From Cylindrobasidium torrendii FP15055 ss-10 (taxonomy: Eukaryota > Basidiomycota > Agaricomycetes > Agaricales > Physalacriaceae), in assembly GCA_000934385.1 (NCBI GenBank), contig KN880523.1, positions 25,610 to 89,609 of the forward strand: 64,000 nt of DNA, in the 5' to 3' direction. Below the pieces are notes generated by a model that was not told where the DNA came from, did no database searches, and saw only the letters and a list, made by a program, of their open reading frames with translations. Below, one piece after another: positions 34,274 to 45,176 of this stretch. Position 1 is the first letter of the stretch, and the number at the start of each line of letters is the position of its first letter. The translations under genes and the position numbers were made by a program.

Positions 34274-36569
34274 ATGGAAGGGCCTTCTTCCAGTAAGGCG
34301 CGACGGGTCCAGGGATCGTGCGACGCCTGCAGAATACGGAAAGTCCGGTGTTCGTACAATAACGACATTCGAAAGTCCTCTGTTCTGAGCACTGGCCAAC
34401 TGTGTAGGTGACAGTGCAACCCGCGCAGGGAATATATGCACCAATTGCACGAAGTCGCGTTCGGAATGTACACATGTTGCAGCAATGTCACGAAAGGTAA
34501 GTCTTTCTTCCTTTGAGTGCGATTTACAAGTCATATCTGGCTTTAGAACGGAGGTTTACCGGTAAACCTCAGCTCTTGGGCCACAGATACAGTCAGCAAG
34601 GACCTTGGTGTCCACATAGACTCTATTTTGTCCGAGAATTACACCCCGCCAAAGGACAAGCTTGTCGCACTCGCACTGCTCAAGGCTCTTGCTCGCCATG
34701 TTAGGCAACTAGAAGCCAACTTGAAGCTTGCAGACTCGGAGAGTCGATTGTACGAGTCCCAGCCGACTACATCTTTTGATCCACTCTACAAATCTTCGTC
34801 GACGCCAAATGTCGAGAACAAAACCACGAACGACGATGCACTACATCTGATGCATGAGCCCATGAGCCAGCTCCAGATATCAGAACCAAGCACTAGATTT
34901 GGCAGTTCCAAGGATGTCGAATTAATCGAATCTACACTCTCGCTCAAGGACGACGTAGACCCTGCCCATAAATTTCGTCGACCACAATTTTGGTACGCAC
35001 CAGAACACCCTTGGGAGTACCTCGACCCGGCGGAACCTCCAGCCTTGAAATTTCCTTCGCCGGACCTCCTCAACGACCTGATATCCCTCTTTTTCCGACA
35101 CATTCGCTCAGAATTCATTCATGGCCCAACATTCCTTCGTCAAATCGCAGAGGGACTACATCACACTTCCCACGCTTTCGGGTCTGTGGTCCTAGCTGTC
35201 TGTGCCCTGGCGGCACGATATTCTGACGATCCTAGAGTTGGCCAAGAGCACCACAAAGGATGGGCCTATTATCGCCAGCTACGCGCCGTCCATGTAGGAC
35301 AGTATCTCAAACAGGAGAACTTGCTATGGGACTTACAGCTGATGCCTCTCATGGCTATATACGCATATGCTTTGTTGCTTCCCGACCACGGCACGATGTT
35401 GACTGCCATGGGCATTGTGTTGTCACAGTCAAGAGGGTTACATCGCTTAAAGCGTGTGGAGGGCAAGCCATGGTCAGTCGAAGACGAGATGCTCAAGCGG
35501 ACATTCTGGTTCATTGTTGCCTTTGACGTATATGTCGGCTCGTTTGATGGAAAACCAAGAGTGACGGACTACGATAGGTGCGTTCCCGGGCAATAGATTT
35601 ATTTCAGGCATATCAATTATTTTCTAGGATTGATGCGGACTATCCGCTCGAGGTTGACGACGAATATTGGCCTGGAGAAATGCTTGCCGATCCTCACAAT
35701 CCATGGCGTCAACCCATCGACGTCCCATGCAAGGCTTCTGCTTTTGTTGAGCACCTCAAGTTACTCGAGATTTATTCATTCGCCGAGGGCACTATATACA
35801 GCATTCGTCGTGCGCCCTTCTGGGACTCAATCGGGTGCCCCGAATGGGGCCGCAACATTGTGGTGGAACTCGACTCTGCACTCAATGCTTGGCTGGACAA
35901 CCTCCCAGACCATCTACGCTGGAACCCTCAAGCCCCAACGCCAAGTGCGCTTGTCTTATATTCAACCTATCAATGGGTTTGTATCCAGCTTCACCGACCA
36001 TACATGCGGGAATTCACTAATATGGCGGCCTGTGTGACGGCAGCTCGGTCTTGCTCGCACGCAATGGCTGCCTATAACAAAGTCTGGCCATACATACCAA
36101 TTCCCACGGCATTCGCATGGATGATGTTCTCATCTGTCATTCTTCTGCTGAACTTGAAGAATAACAAAATGGCGTCGGCCAGCGATTTGGAAGATGTGCG
36201 TAAGAACATGGAGTTTTTTGCGCGGAACGAGGACGTATGGCAAGTCTCGGGGCGTTATCAGTAAATTTACCTTGGGGCTCTACTAAGCATACACTGATTT
36301 TTTGCAGTGATATCATTCGGGAAGTCTATTTGCTTGTCCGCACGCCTCAAGAAGTAGTGAATGAGCGCAAGAGGAAGGACCATAGCGCTGAATCGATGGA
36401 CCTTGCTGGCGTGGAATATCTGAGCGACCCCTACTCTGGAGATTATAATCCAGATGAATTATGGGAGGGCATCGATCTGGAGTCGTGGATGGGCACAGAA
36501 ATGAACACATACCTGCTCGACCTGGATAGCGTATGGCGCGAAATTCTGCCGGGGTCGTCTCATTCATGA
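34274..36569 (+). CDS. Zn2Cys6 transcription factor (TF3), tandem paralogue of TF2
   Basis: Predicted nuclear regulator. The ATG at 34274 opens MEGPSSSKARRVQGSCDAC, close to the TF2 N-terminus. The zinc cluster (SCDACRIRKVRC, then ICTNCTKSRSEC) is complete with the same spacing and the same intron in the third Cys codon. A coiled-coil-like segment (LARHVRQLEANLK) and the fungal-specific domain follow (FWYAPEHPWEYLDP, LQLMPLMAIYAYALLLPD, SQSRGLHRLKRVEGKPW). The intron 35578-35627 ends in a normal TAG and joins YDR to IDADYPLEVDDEYW. The last intron (near 36263-36306) leads to DIIREVYLLVRTPQE, and the gene ends at 36567-36569 (EILPGSSHS). Unlike TF2, all splice sites seen look canonical. Targets unknown. 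Confidence 0.9.
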
Positions 36570-36914
36570 TTGTTCTTTGGCGATACAACAGACTACAATT
36601 ATGGCTTCAAGATCCAGGATAACGATGATATACTTTTCAAATCTTGTTTAGCGAAGTGAAACGGGGTCGGTTAGCAAGAATGTCGCGTAGTTTTACAGCG
36701 GTGAGGCCACGAGCTGTGATATCCTACTTGCGGAAGCGGGAGGAAAATTCTTATACCGCGCTTTGAACGCGTCGTTTCTCAATAATCATGTTTTTGAGGC
36801 GTGTTCACCGTTACTCTCAAATTTGATCGAGTGATGTGGTAGTCACGCGTCGATCGCGACGCGCGACTCATGCCTCGGCTCCAATTGACTTGCCTGTTGA
36901 CCGTCACTGCCAAA
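36570..36914. promoter_or_regulatory. Upstream region of the AP endonuclease with two ACGCGT boxes
   Basis: ACGCGT occurs at 36767-36772 and 36845-36850. The second lies in a CpG-rich patch with GATCGCGACGCG. ACGCGT is the MluI cell-cycle box bound by MBF in yeasts, often upstream of DNA replication and repair genes. Its position suggests transcription starts downstream of it, which supports the ATG at 36915. Confidence 0.4.
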
Positions 36915-38080
36915 ATGCCGCCCAAACGTACCCAGTCTAAACGCAAGGCCGAATCAGACTCTGAAGTGGAAGAGGCACCGAAACGTCAGAAAAAGCAGGC
37001 GGACGTCGTTGGAGACAACGGCCAACCGACGAACAAGGTGCTCCCGGTCAACATTGAATTCTCCCCCAAAGCAGAAGGAACGACGAGGATATCGGCGTGG
37101 AATGTATGTGGACTGGCTGCGAGCCAAAAGAAGGTGCGTCGACGCGTCATCAACGTTCGTCACCATGCTGAAGATGTGCCAGGGCTTCAAATACTATGTC
37201 GAGGCAGAAGACCCCGACGTGCTTGTTCTCAGCGAGACGAAGGTCAACAACGAGCCTGTGGATCCTGCACTCTCATCGCGATTTCCGCACCGCTACTGGT
37301 CGATATCTTCGACAAAGACGTATGGTACGATGGAGCGTTTACCACCATGACCATGACCATGGTACTGAGCATTGTAGCTGGCACTGCCATCCTCTCGAAA
37401 CAAGAACCTTTATCGGTCGACAAGACATTGCCTGGACATCCTGATCCTGCCTATGTCAAAGGACGTATCATTACACTGGAATTCCCGACGTGCTATCTCA
37501 TTGCAACATACGTTCCTAATGCGGGCGAGAAGCTGAAGAACATGGAGTCGAAGAAGACCTGGAACACCCATTTCGAGAAATATATCCGGGATTTGGACAA
37601 GAAGAAGCCAGTAATATGGACGGGAGACCTTAATGTCGCTCCTGGGGAGAAAGGTGCGCACTAGTCATTCGCTTCATACACGCACTGACATTTGTGGCCA
37701 GACCTAGCTAAGCCGAAACCTAATTGGAATAAGACTCCCGGGTATACCGAAGCTGAAACTTCGTCCTTCGCCTCCATCCTCAACCCAGGCGAAGAACACA
37801 AGGAACACCAGTTTGTAGACGTCTGGCGCCAGCGGAATCCAGACGACAAGAAATACACCTACTGGTCCTATCGCTTCAATTGCAGACTGAAGTACATTGG
37901 CTGGAGGCTGGACATGTTTGTTCTAAGCCAACGAATAGTGGAGAAGGCGAAGATGGTGAGACACAGATGCTCATGAGCGCGTTTGGAATGCTGACGGTTT
38001 GCTAGTGCGAGATGCGCGACGAGATATATGGCGCTTCTGACCACTGTCCAATCGTGATGGAAATTGAGGGCAGTTTATGA
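36915..38080 (+). CDS. AP endonuclease, exonuclease III (APE1) family
   Basis: Base-excision repair enzyme that cuts DNA 5' of abasic sites, nuclear. The basic N-terminus (MPPKRTQSKRKAESDSEVEE) looks like a nuclear targeting segment. Catalytic motifs: ISAWNVCGL (metal-binding Asn), DVLVLSETKVNNEP (Glu), the AILSKQEP strand, YVPNAGEKLKNM, WTGDLNVAP (Asp/Asn), RLDMFVLS and the terminal SDHCPIVMEI (Asp-His). At least four introns interrupt it, the later ones near 37660-37700 and 37955-38007. An ATG at 36870 is in frame but lies inside the CpG-rich promoter patch, so 36915 (context CAAAATG) is preferred. It converges with OTU1 only 62 bp away. Confidence 0.9.
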
Positions 38081-38142
38081 TTACCCACTGACGATAGTGA
38101 TGTTCTATATGGCAAGACCAGCGCATGACTTATAGGCAATTC

Positions 38143-39283
38143 CTAGTATTCTCCAAAGTTGACATGCCCTGTACTCTCTGCATGTTGCCTTGCTTCCTTC
38201 TCCCCCTTCAACCCCTTCCCACAATCTTCGCACTTGAGATCAAACGTCGACGTATTCGTAAACGCTTTCCTCTCTCGTAATTTGTCTGCCAATTTCTTTC
38301 CGGCGACTAATACGCTGTCGTCGTCGTCCTTCGATTTGACAGGAAAGACCGTTTGGTGCCACTCATCCGGGGCTTCGAGCATGGGGGACAGCGTTGCAGC
38401 ATCGTAATGGATCCCGGAGTATATGACGATGCAGCGATTGCCACTGTCTGCACCTGTTGGGGTGAAATGGTCTATCCGTCCTGTCTCGACATCAATCGAA
38501 GCGATTTCGGTCGAGTAGTGGTTCGCGAGAATCGTGAGTTCGATGGCGCCGCCCCATGTCTGTGGCTTCTGGATGATGGAGATATACTCGTCGACAGGCC
38601 GACCAAGAATGGCTTCGTTGAATGTCTCTGTGTCTTTCTTGATACCCTCGGCTACGACTGCATCGAGACTTAGTGCGGGGATGTTGATAGAGGACAAGGG
38701 GACGCACTTGCTCGCATTTTCGGTGCTTTGGTGGGGTCTTGTTCAAAGATGAGGGCGACGGACGTGAACAAGCATGAGTTATCATCGGGAACGACCTTTA
38801 AGTATCCATTCAGAACGAAATAAGACGTTGTACTGAGGACGCACTCGGTGAATGAGGAAGCTCCCGTCCGTTTCAACATACGCTGGCCCACCCTCTTCCT
38901 TCGGCATGACCTGCGGCAAGAGTCCTCCAATGGAAGGTGCGGGAGCGGCGACTGGGGGAGAAGGAGGCGCTACAGCTGGTGCCCGACTGGAATCCTCGCT
39001 GACGATGATTTGGTCCCCGCCTTTCAGCCCCAAACTTGAAACAGGCAAGTCGGGAATAACTGCCAGACTCGTTGGTGGGTATCCAGACTTTACTGTAATG
39101 TGAGGCATATGTTGGCACAGGCTGATGAGCAAAGCAGATGCGCGTACAGAGTTGGCGCGACGGTAGAATCTCTGTCGCCTTCAAGATTTCCTGTTGCAAG
39201 GATTGGACAGTATAGGTATCATCTTCAAAAGGAACTTGGATCGTGGAAAGGCCGTTTGGTCCGCGCAGACGAATGGGGGCCAT
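38143..39283 (-). CDS. OTU1: Ubiquitin thioesterase OTU1 (YOD1 type)
   Basis: Deubiquitinase of the OTU family that works with Cdc48/p97 in protein quality control. The ATG at 39281-39283 opens a UBX-like N-terminal domain (MAPIRLRGPNGLSTIQVPFE, later LPVSSLGLKGGDQIIV). A Pro/Ala linker follows. The OTU catalytic domain has VVPDDNSCLFTSVA (catalytic Asp/Cys), WGGAIELTILANHY and IVIYSGIHYDA (catalytic His). A C-terminal C2H2 zinc finger (CEDCGKGLKGEKEARQHAES, then TGHVNF) completes the YOD1 layout. Introns lie near 39110-39185, 38820-38850 and 38690-38745. Stop TAG 38143-38145. Confidence 0.9.
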
Positions 39284-39503
39284 GGTGAGTGTAGGAGGAT
39301 GAATCTGGATGAGCAATCGCGATCGGCAACCATCGCGTCATCCCCTAGGCATCCTGTTGACGCGACCGTTCGCGACGCGAAAGCTCGGTTGGCTGCCGGG
39401 AGTTCTCGATTCAACAACCTTCTTGCGCAAAAGAATGAGGTGGGGGATAGTTTCTAGTGATACAAAAGGATACGCTAGTGGGTAGTATGAGGTGTGTGTT
39501 AAC

Positions 39504-40902
39504 TCAGGCTTTGCTCTCTTTCGTGTGATCCTCTTTCTTTCCTGTTACCTTTTCGACGAGCATCTGCCATAGCTCGGGCCCGTCGCGAATGAAGACCTGG
39601 CGGAATGGTCAGTGAACAAGAAGAACATCAGATTGAACGTTTCGCGTACCACCACAACTTCGACAGCAATGAGAGCGATGATAACGAGTTCCAAATAGTG
39701 GGACGAGCTTTCGGTAAGAAGTGCGCGCAATGTTGATTGTAGCTAGTCGAACATGTCAGCTGAATGGCTCCCGCCCTACCAAATTTCAGTCGTACCTCCG
39801 CCGCATAGTCGATCTTGCCGTTCACTGCAGCCGTTCGTGCCTCTGTCTCGAGCGCAGTGCTCATGCTTATGAAATGCGCTTCCAACTCAGGCTCGGTCCA
39901 ATAAAAGTCGGGCACATCTAAGTAGTTCTCCCTGTTCAGATTCAGGTTCTGGCGGAACTTCATGAGCTCTCCGAGCTTCTTGATGAGAGCCTTGCGGCCA
40001 AGTCCTGGTTTCCCCGTCTTGATGAGAATGTATGGCAAGTCTTGCATGGATGTAAGGTATGTGTCCAGACTCTCCTCGAGTGCAGACAAAGATGTTGACC
40101 GAGCGAGGGCTTGCGAGTAGGCATACCGACTATAAAGCGTCTGGACAGGATAGGCAGAGGCAGTGTCCAGGAAGGGAGTAGAGTTATGGCGCGCATCTGC
40201 ATGACCGAGAATGATGAGATCTCCCTGTAGACGCGTCGTTCTGCATTGGGAGTCAGTATGTTTGAAGTCTGTGATGACGGCTACGCACTCTTCAGGATCT
40301 GTGACAAACTCAAGCTCTTCCACCTCTGGTACCAACAATGGTACGCGAGCCAGACCAACAATTGGTCTGAGCACTTCCACCTCGAACTGAGCGGCATCCT
40401 GTGCATTCAGACCCCAGCACACGAAGCTGCCATTCTTGAATACGAAAACTTCGCCCTGGCGCCATTTTGGGAACCACCAAGCGTCGATGAGCGTCCGCGC
40501 ATTTGCTGGTGCACGGAAACGCAAGAGGTCGAAGTTCTCCGCAGTTGTTAATGTGAGAACCGGAAGAATATTGCCACGCGTGGAGCTTGGGTTCGAACGG
40601 ATAGGAAGAGAGTCAGACGCCGTTCGGCGTAGCGGCGTCGTTGCCTTGGGCTTTAACTTTCCCAAGTGGTCTGCAAGCTTCGGCGGTGGAGTTTCTTTCT
40701 GAGCCTTGGTCGAGCTGTATCTCGGAGCAGACGCCGTAATACATGGTCGAAAACGCGAAAACGAAGGTAGGGTACGTCCCGACTGGCTTAATGAAAAGGT
40801 CTCCTCGGAAGGTCAGGCTGGAATACGCGCATGTATGGACGCGGAACGCACCGGGATACGGGATACATCGCGGGATGCTAGTTTCAGAGCAGCCGAGAAC
40901 AT
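39504..40902 (-). CDS. RMD1/RMND1-like DUF155 (YagE) protein, probably mitochondrial
   Basis: Member of the DUF155 family, which includes yeast Rmd1/Rmd8 and human RMND1; a role in mitochondrial translation is known for RMND1. The ATG at 40900-40902 gives MFSAALKLASRDVSRIP, a likely mitochondrial presequence. After an intron the frame continues through APRYSSTKAQKE to the core: TLIDAWWFPKWRQGEVFVFK, GSFVCWGL, DLIILG, YSQALARSTSLSALEESLD and DVPDFYWTEPELEAHF. The C-terminus carries one membrane helix (HYLELVIIALIAVEVVVV) and a short charged tail (VTGKKEDHTKESKA). It stops at 39504-39506. It sits 138 bp from the divergent EXO70 gene. Confidence 0.85.
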
Positions 40903-41040
40903 TGTCAGAAGACGTTTGACTGCAAACCTGCTGCAAACGCGTCAGTGAAGGAAGGTAAGGGAGAAGTAGTCGGCTTGATCGACGGCTACAAACGTCTGAT
41001 CGACTATCAACTCCTTCAGGCTTCGGCTTCAGCAACCATC
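40903..41040. promoter_or_regulatory. 138-bp divergent promoter, RMD1-like / EXO70
   Basis: Short region between two divergent start codons. No TATA box is visible. It must serve both genes. Confidence 0.5.
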
Positions 41041-42979
41041 ATGGACGACGAATCAGCCGAAATAGAGCTAGCAAGTGCTCTATTCATGCTCCAGGATAGC
41101 TCGCTAATCATGTATCATTGCAGTTGGAGCAGAATCTGAATAAGACGCGCCAAATCTCCAAGCGGATGACGAGTGCATAATCCTTCCTCTTGCATGCCCG
41201 ACATCGTAGCTCAACATTCCAAGCAATCCTCAACAGCTTCGACACACGCCTTCTGAAGTTGGAGAAGTCCATATTGCCACTCTATACCAGTACGCAACGA
41301 CTAAACAAACGGGCCAGTAGTGCGTTATATGTCCCGCATTTTGATCCATAATTGACCTGTTGAACCTGCTGTAGATATCGACAAAGCCTTATTGAAGATT
41401 GACGAGTTGGCCAGCAATCATGAAGGTGCTGCAGCAGAGGAATCTACGATCATACGGGGACCGCAGGCGGGAAATCTCGAAGCCTACAAGGATGCAATGG
41501 AACGTCTTAACGCTGCATTTGCTTTCCAAAGTGGATCCGCTGACACTGCCCGCCTCATCGAAACCGGGGCCAAGAAGCTAGCTCAACTTTATACCACGCT
41601 TGTCGCAGAAAGTTCGACTAGCAGCGGCGTTGCCTCGTCTTTCCCATCGCCTCTTCTCGTCGATCTCGTTGGATTCCTTCGCACCCTTCCGTTACCTTCG
41701 ACCCATCCTTCACATGCCGCCGCTCCTGGGATCGCGACCGCACTCAAAGATGCTGCCCGTGGATATGCAGATATGCGGGGAAATTGGGCTCGCAAGGCGC
41801 TCGAGGCGAAGACACCACTCTTCCAGGATAGTGTGGATCCAATACCTGCCGGAACCGAATTTGGACAATGGGTCGAAGAGCTGGTGATAGTCGCAGAACA
41901 AGAGCAGCGCTTACTTGACGAGTTAAATCCAATGCCTTCGACTCAACCATTCTCAGTCCTCCTCAACCCACTCCTCACATTGCTCAGCAATACCTTCGAA
42001 AACCTCGTTGGCTTCGTCAAGCGCACCCTGCATAGCCACGCTTTCATGGCACTATCTGCATACGAGTACATGATTGCGTTACAGACTCGATGCGACTCCG
42101 TTTTCGCTGGACGATCCGAGTTTAAAGACGGCCTCAACTCGTTGCGTACAGTAGCACTTCGCAGTTTCCCAGAATTCCTTGCCGACATCAAGCTTTCTCG
42201 CGACCCGGGCGGTTCTTCTCTGACTGACTTTGTCATAACTACAGTCAAGTACATGAACCGCTTGCCAGAGGTGCGCAGCGCCGCTGGGTTGGCACTCGTC
42301 ACTCTTGGGGACGGGAATTGGAAGATGGGTGACGGAAAGCAGGTCGGAATGCCCAAGAAGGATGACACTTCAGCTACCACATCTGAAGCCGTGCTGCTAG
42401 ACCATTACATCTACGACGTCCTCGTCACGACCTTGACAACCCTCAACAACCTTTCCCGATTTCCTAAGCGCGCACAGAATCCTGCTCTCACGAGTGTTTT
42501 CGTGTTGAACAATGTTGCTTATGTCCGATCCCAGCTACTGGACCATGAGCTCGTTGGCAAGCCCGTACAGGATCTCATTCTGAGCAACTGGCGAATGGCG
42601 AAAGCAACGTACTTTGACGGGAACTGGGGCGTGCTTGTGAAAAGCTTGGGCGAGTCAGGCGGCGGAAAGACAGCGGTAAAGGAGCGCGCTGCACGTTTCT
42701 ATGATCTGCTTGACGAGGTGGTGGAGCGCCATAGAGGTCTTGGAGTGCTTGAGGATGATGCAGACGCCCGAGAAGAGGTAGCGGACGACTCTGTGAAGCT
42801 TGTCGTGCCAAATCTGGAGCGCTTCATCTCCAAACATAGAGATAGAGAGTTCAGTCGCAGTGAGTTCTCTTCTTCATGCGCCCGCAAAGTTATTGCTCAA
42901 TGCGAGAATAGATCCCCAGAAACATATCCGTTTGTCGCCTGAGGATGTGGATGCGAAGATTCGCAATATCTATCGGTAG
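41041..42979 (+). CDS. EXO70: Exocyst complex subunit Exo70
   Basis: Subunit of the exocyst, which tethers secretory vesicles to the plasma membrane by binding phosphoinositides and Rho GTPases. The ATG at 41041 starts MDDESAEIEL. After short introns comes an N-terminal coiled coil (LKIDELASNHEGAA, KDAMERLNAAFAF). The long helical-bundle body sits on one exon, 41392-42859. Its C-terminal portion has YDVLVTTLTTLNN, FVLNNVAYVRSQLL and LILSNWRMAKATYF, and the basic RDREFSR stretch. A last small exon (HIRLSPEDVDAKIRNIYR) ends at TAG 42977-42979. This matches the Exo70 fold and length (about 600 residues). Confidence 0.9.
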
Positions 42980-43482
42980 CCACTTCGATATGACTTCACT
43001 GTACTGGCGGATATTTCTCTGGATACGAAGACGTTTTGCACGCAGCACGGTGGAAAACTGAAGCCCGCTAAATTGGGGTGTCATGGTCATTGGATCGGTC
43101 TCATGCAATAGCTCACTCGGGCAGCAAAGTCGAATTCCCACACACACGCCAGTCGTTCTCTGTCGTTCACGGTTGAGTGTACAATGGTAAAGCGCTCTGC
43201 AATCCGTAGCCTCTCGCAATGGGTGTACTTCAACGGGACAATCCGGTCTACGGGGCCCCAGACGGTCGAGACAGTCGGGGGTCTCCAGAGAACCAGAATT
43301 GAGACTGGCTGCACGAGACCCATCATCTGACGGGCCTACCCCAAATCCAGACGCTCACCTGCTCTGGATCTGAGAAACCCGTTGAGTACAAATAGCGACT
43401 CTCGTACCCACGCTCCTCCATCTTCCCACTCACCTCGACCGCAACTACCACCACCACCACATCACCAATAGCTCTCTTGAAC
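42980..43482. other. Gap between EXO70 and the small Cys/His gene
   Basis: Holds the EXO70 3' region and the promoter and leader of the next gene, including an ACC-rich leader just before its ATG. No other gene seen. Confidence 0.5.
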
Positions 43483-43934
43483 ATGGCTGAGACCGAAGTC
43501 CAACCTCTTGAGATTAACGACGCGCTGTTCTGCCCGCACTGGAAGGAAGTCGTGCGTGACACACAGCACCGTCGTCGCCGTCGCCGTCGCTCACATGAAT
43601 CCGCTGCAGTGCACTGAATGCCCAGGATTCGATACCAGGGAAGAGAACGACGCCTACCTAGGAGTGCGTGTCTTTTGTAGCGCCGCAGAATATCGCGCTT
43701 ACTATTCCGCAGTGGGACCCCATTGACCGTCAAGGCATCGAGTGCGAGCCCGCCATCTTAACAAAGGACGGTACATACCAGTGCAAGAAGCATGGAACTC
43801 CCAGTCAGTTGTTTCCCATGCCTGTTTCTCTGCAAATCAATATTGACATATCTGTAGACTGCAATCAGTGTTATAACTGGAAGAAGATCCTGACGCGCGC
43901 GCGTGCGGCGGCGAAGAAGGCGGGCAAGAAGTAA
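43483..43934 (+). CDS. Small protein (96 aa) with a duplicated Cys/His motif
   Basis: Unrecognised family. Four exons (43483-43551, 43610-43663, 43713-43803, 43858-43934) join to 96 codons plus stop. The N-terminal part has FCPHWKEVCTEC (C-x-H-x4-C-x2-C) and the C-terminal part has QCKKHGTPNCNQC (C-x2-H-x4-C-x2-C). Between them lies an acidic linker (FDTREENDAYLGWDPIDR). The C-terminus is basic (WKKILTRARAAAKKAGKK). The two similar sets of potential metal ligands suggest one or two small zinc sites. The exon joins were chosen because they restore frame and give this symmetry. The role is unknown; nucleic-acid binding through the basic tail is possible but not shown. Confidence 0.75.
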
Positions 43935-44344
43935 ATATAAGGCAAAGAATTGGAACGACATTGTACATAGCTTCAACAATAAATGGTGTATATTATGAGT
44001 ATCAGGATGCTTTGCAGATATGGCGATAAGGAACCAGAGAGCTCGCAGCACCTGAGATGTGGCGCAGTCCTCGGTATATGCCGAGGTGGACTACATCAGC
44101 CCGATCGCGAATTGCAACTTGCCATTGTTGACAGGATATCTGGCCATATATTATATAACCATTCAAGCTGACGCGGCTGCTCATTGGTGTGTAGTGACCA
44201 CATCGGTGCATACATATTCTTGCTGCCTTTCAACACATCTGCCTAGCACTCAGTACTCAGTACTCAGTGTCAACACAGCGCACCTTGGGAGTGGGTTCAC
44301 TTCGAAAGTAGCGCTACCGGTCTTGACATAGCGGGTCCCTTCAA
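43935..44344. other. Convergent 3' flanks with a small tandem repeat
   Basis: Gap between converging genes. It contains about three copies of ACTCAGT at 44247-44270. The frame that continues left of the thioesterase stop (to 44250) is in another reading frame and not supported. Confidence 0.5.
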
Positions 44345-44924
44345 TCATAATTTCGAGGTAATGCTTGGATGGCGTGCGATGCGTTCCAAACCGTGTTGTA
44401 AATCTGCGTGCGTTGCGATAGACAAGCTCTTTCTTGATACCGAATCGACAAAGACATGCGTATATCCGCCAACAGCAACAGGTCGTCCATCCTCCTTCCC
44501 CTTCTGAAAGACGCCTACTTCGTAGGTTACTGAGCTCCGACCAATCTTTGTGGCCGATAGACCCAGTACGAGGGTCTGAGGGAAGGACACCGGAGCGTAG
44601 AACTGTGATACAGCACTTAAGCACATACCAAATAGACTGATGGACTGAGAGGTGTACATACTTCGCAGTACGACGATACGACCAAGCCAATAATCGGTGT
44701 CGTACTTGGATTCCCCGTGAGGCCGCAGTGCTTGATGAGGTAGTCGTTTATGACGGAGTCGAAATAATGATAGTAAATAGCATTATTCAAATGACCGTAC
44801 TGGTCATTGTCGTTCCTGCCATTTTCAGTCTGAATTTGGGAAAATAGAAGCGAGCCATGTACCATCTTGTGGGATACTCAGAAAAGTGAGAGAAGTCCGC
44901 CTTTGTTATATGAGTGGTTGGCAT
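44345..44924 (-). CDS. 4-hydroxybenzoyl-CoA thioesterase-type hot-dog protein
   Basis: Predicted acyl-CoA thioesterase of the hot-dog fold (4HBT/YbgC type). The ATG at 44922-44924 starts MPTTHITKADFSHF. A first intron (near 44863-44816) joins EYPTRW to NDNDQYGHLNNAIYYHYFD, the canonical motif with the catalytic Asp and the HxNN block. A second intron leads to FYAPVSFPQTLVLGL, TYEVGVFQ and the strand GGYTHVFVD. The end (ATHADLQHGLERIARHP) is the usual C-terminal helix. The stop is at 44345-44347. Substrate unknown. It is divergent from ATG27, 252 bp apart. Confidence 0.85.
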
Positions 44925-45176
44925 GATCGCAGGAGACAGGATACCGTGGGAATTTGCCGAACCTTGGCACACACCATCACGCTCTCAATTGAGCGAATAT
45001 GACGCTTGTCCCCTGCTCAAGCTGGCGATATCGGCAATAATTCCGCCAGTATTTATGTCCATGTGACGCTTACAAGCCTCTAATATCGGACCGGGCGGGC
45101 CCAGTGAGAGAGCGGCAGAATTTCGCAAATCGAATACACCCCTTGGCGCGTGCCAAACCAAGCTCTTGCTGCCACA

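Noticed and set aside
44250..44344. Possible C-terminal extension of the thioesterase gene
   Set aside because: The extension is in another frame. The frame ending at 44345 carries the usual C-terminal helix of the family.
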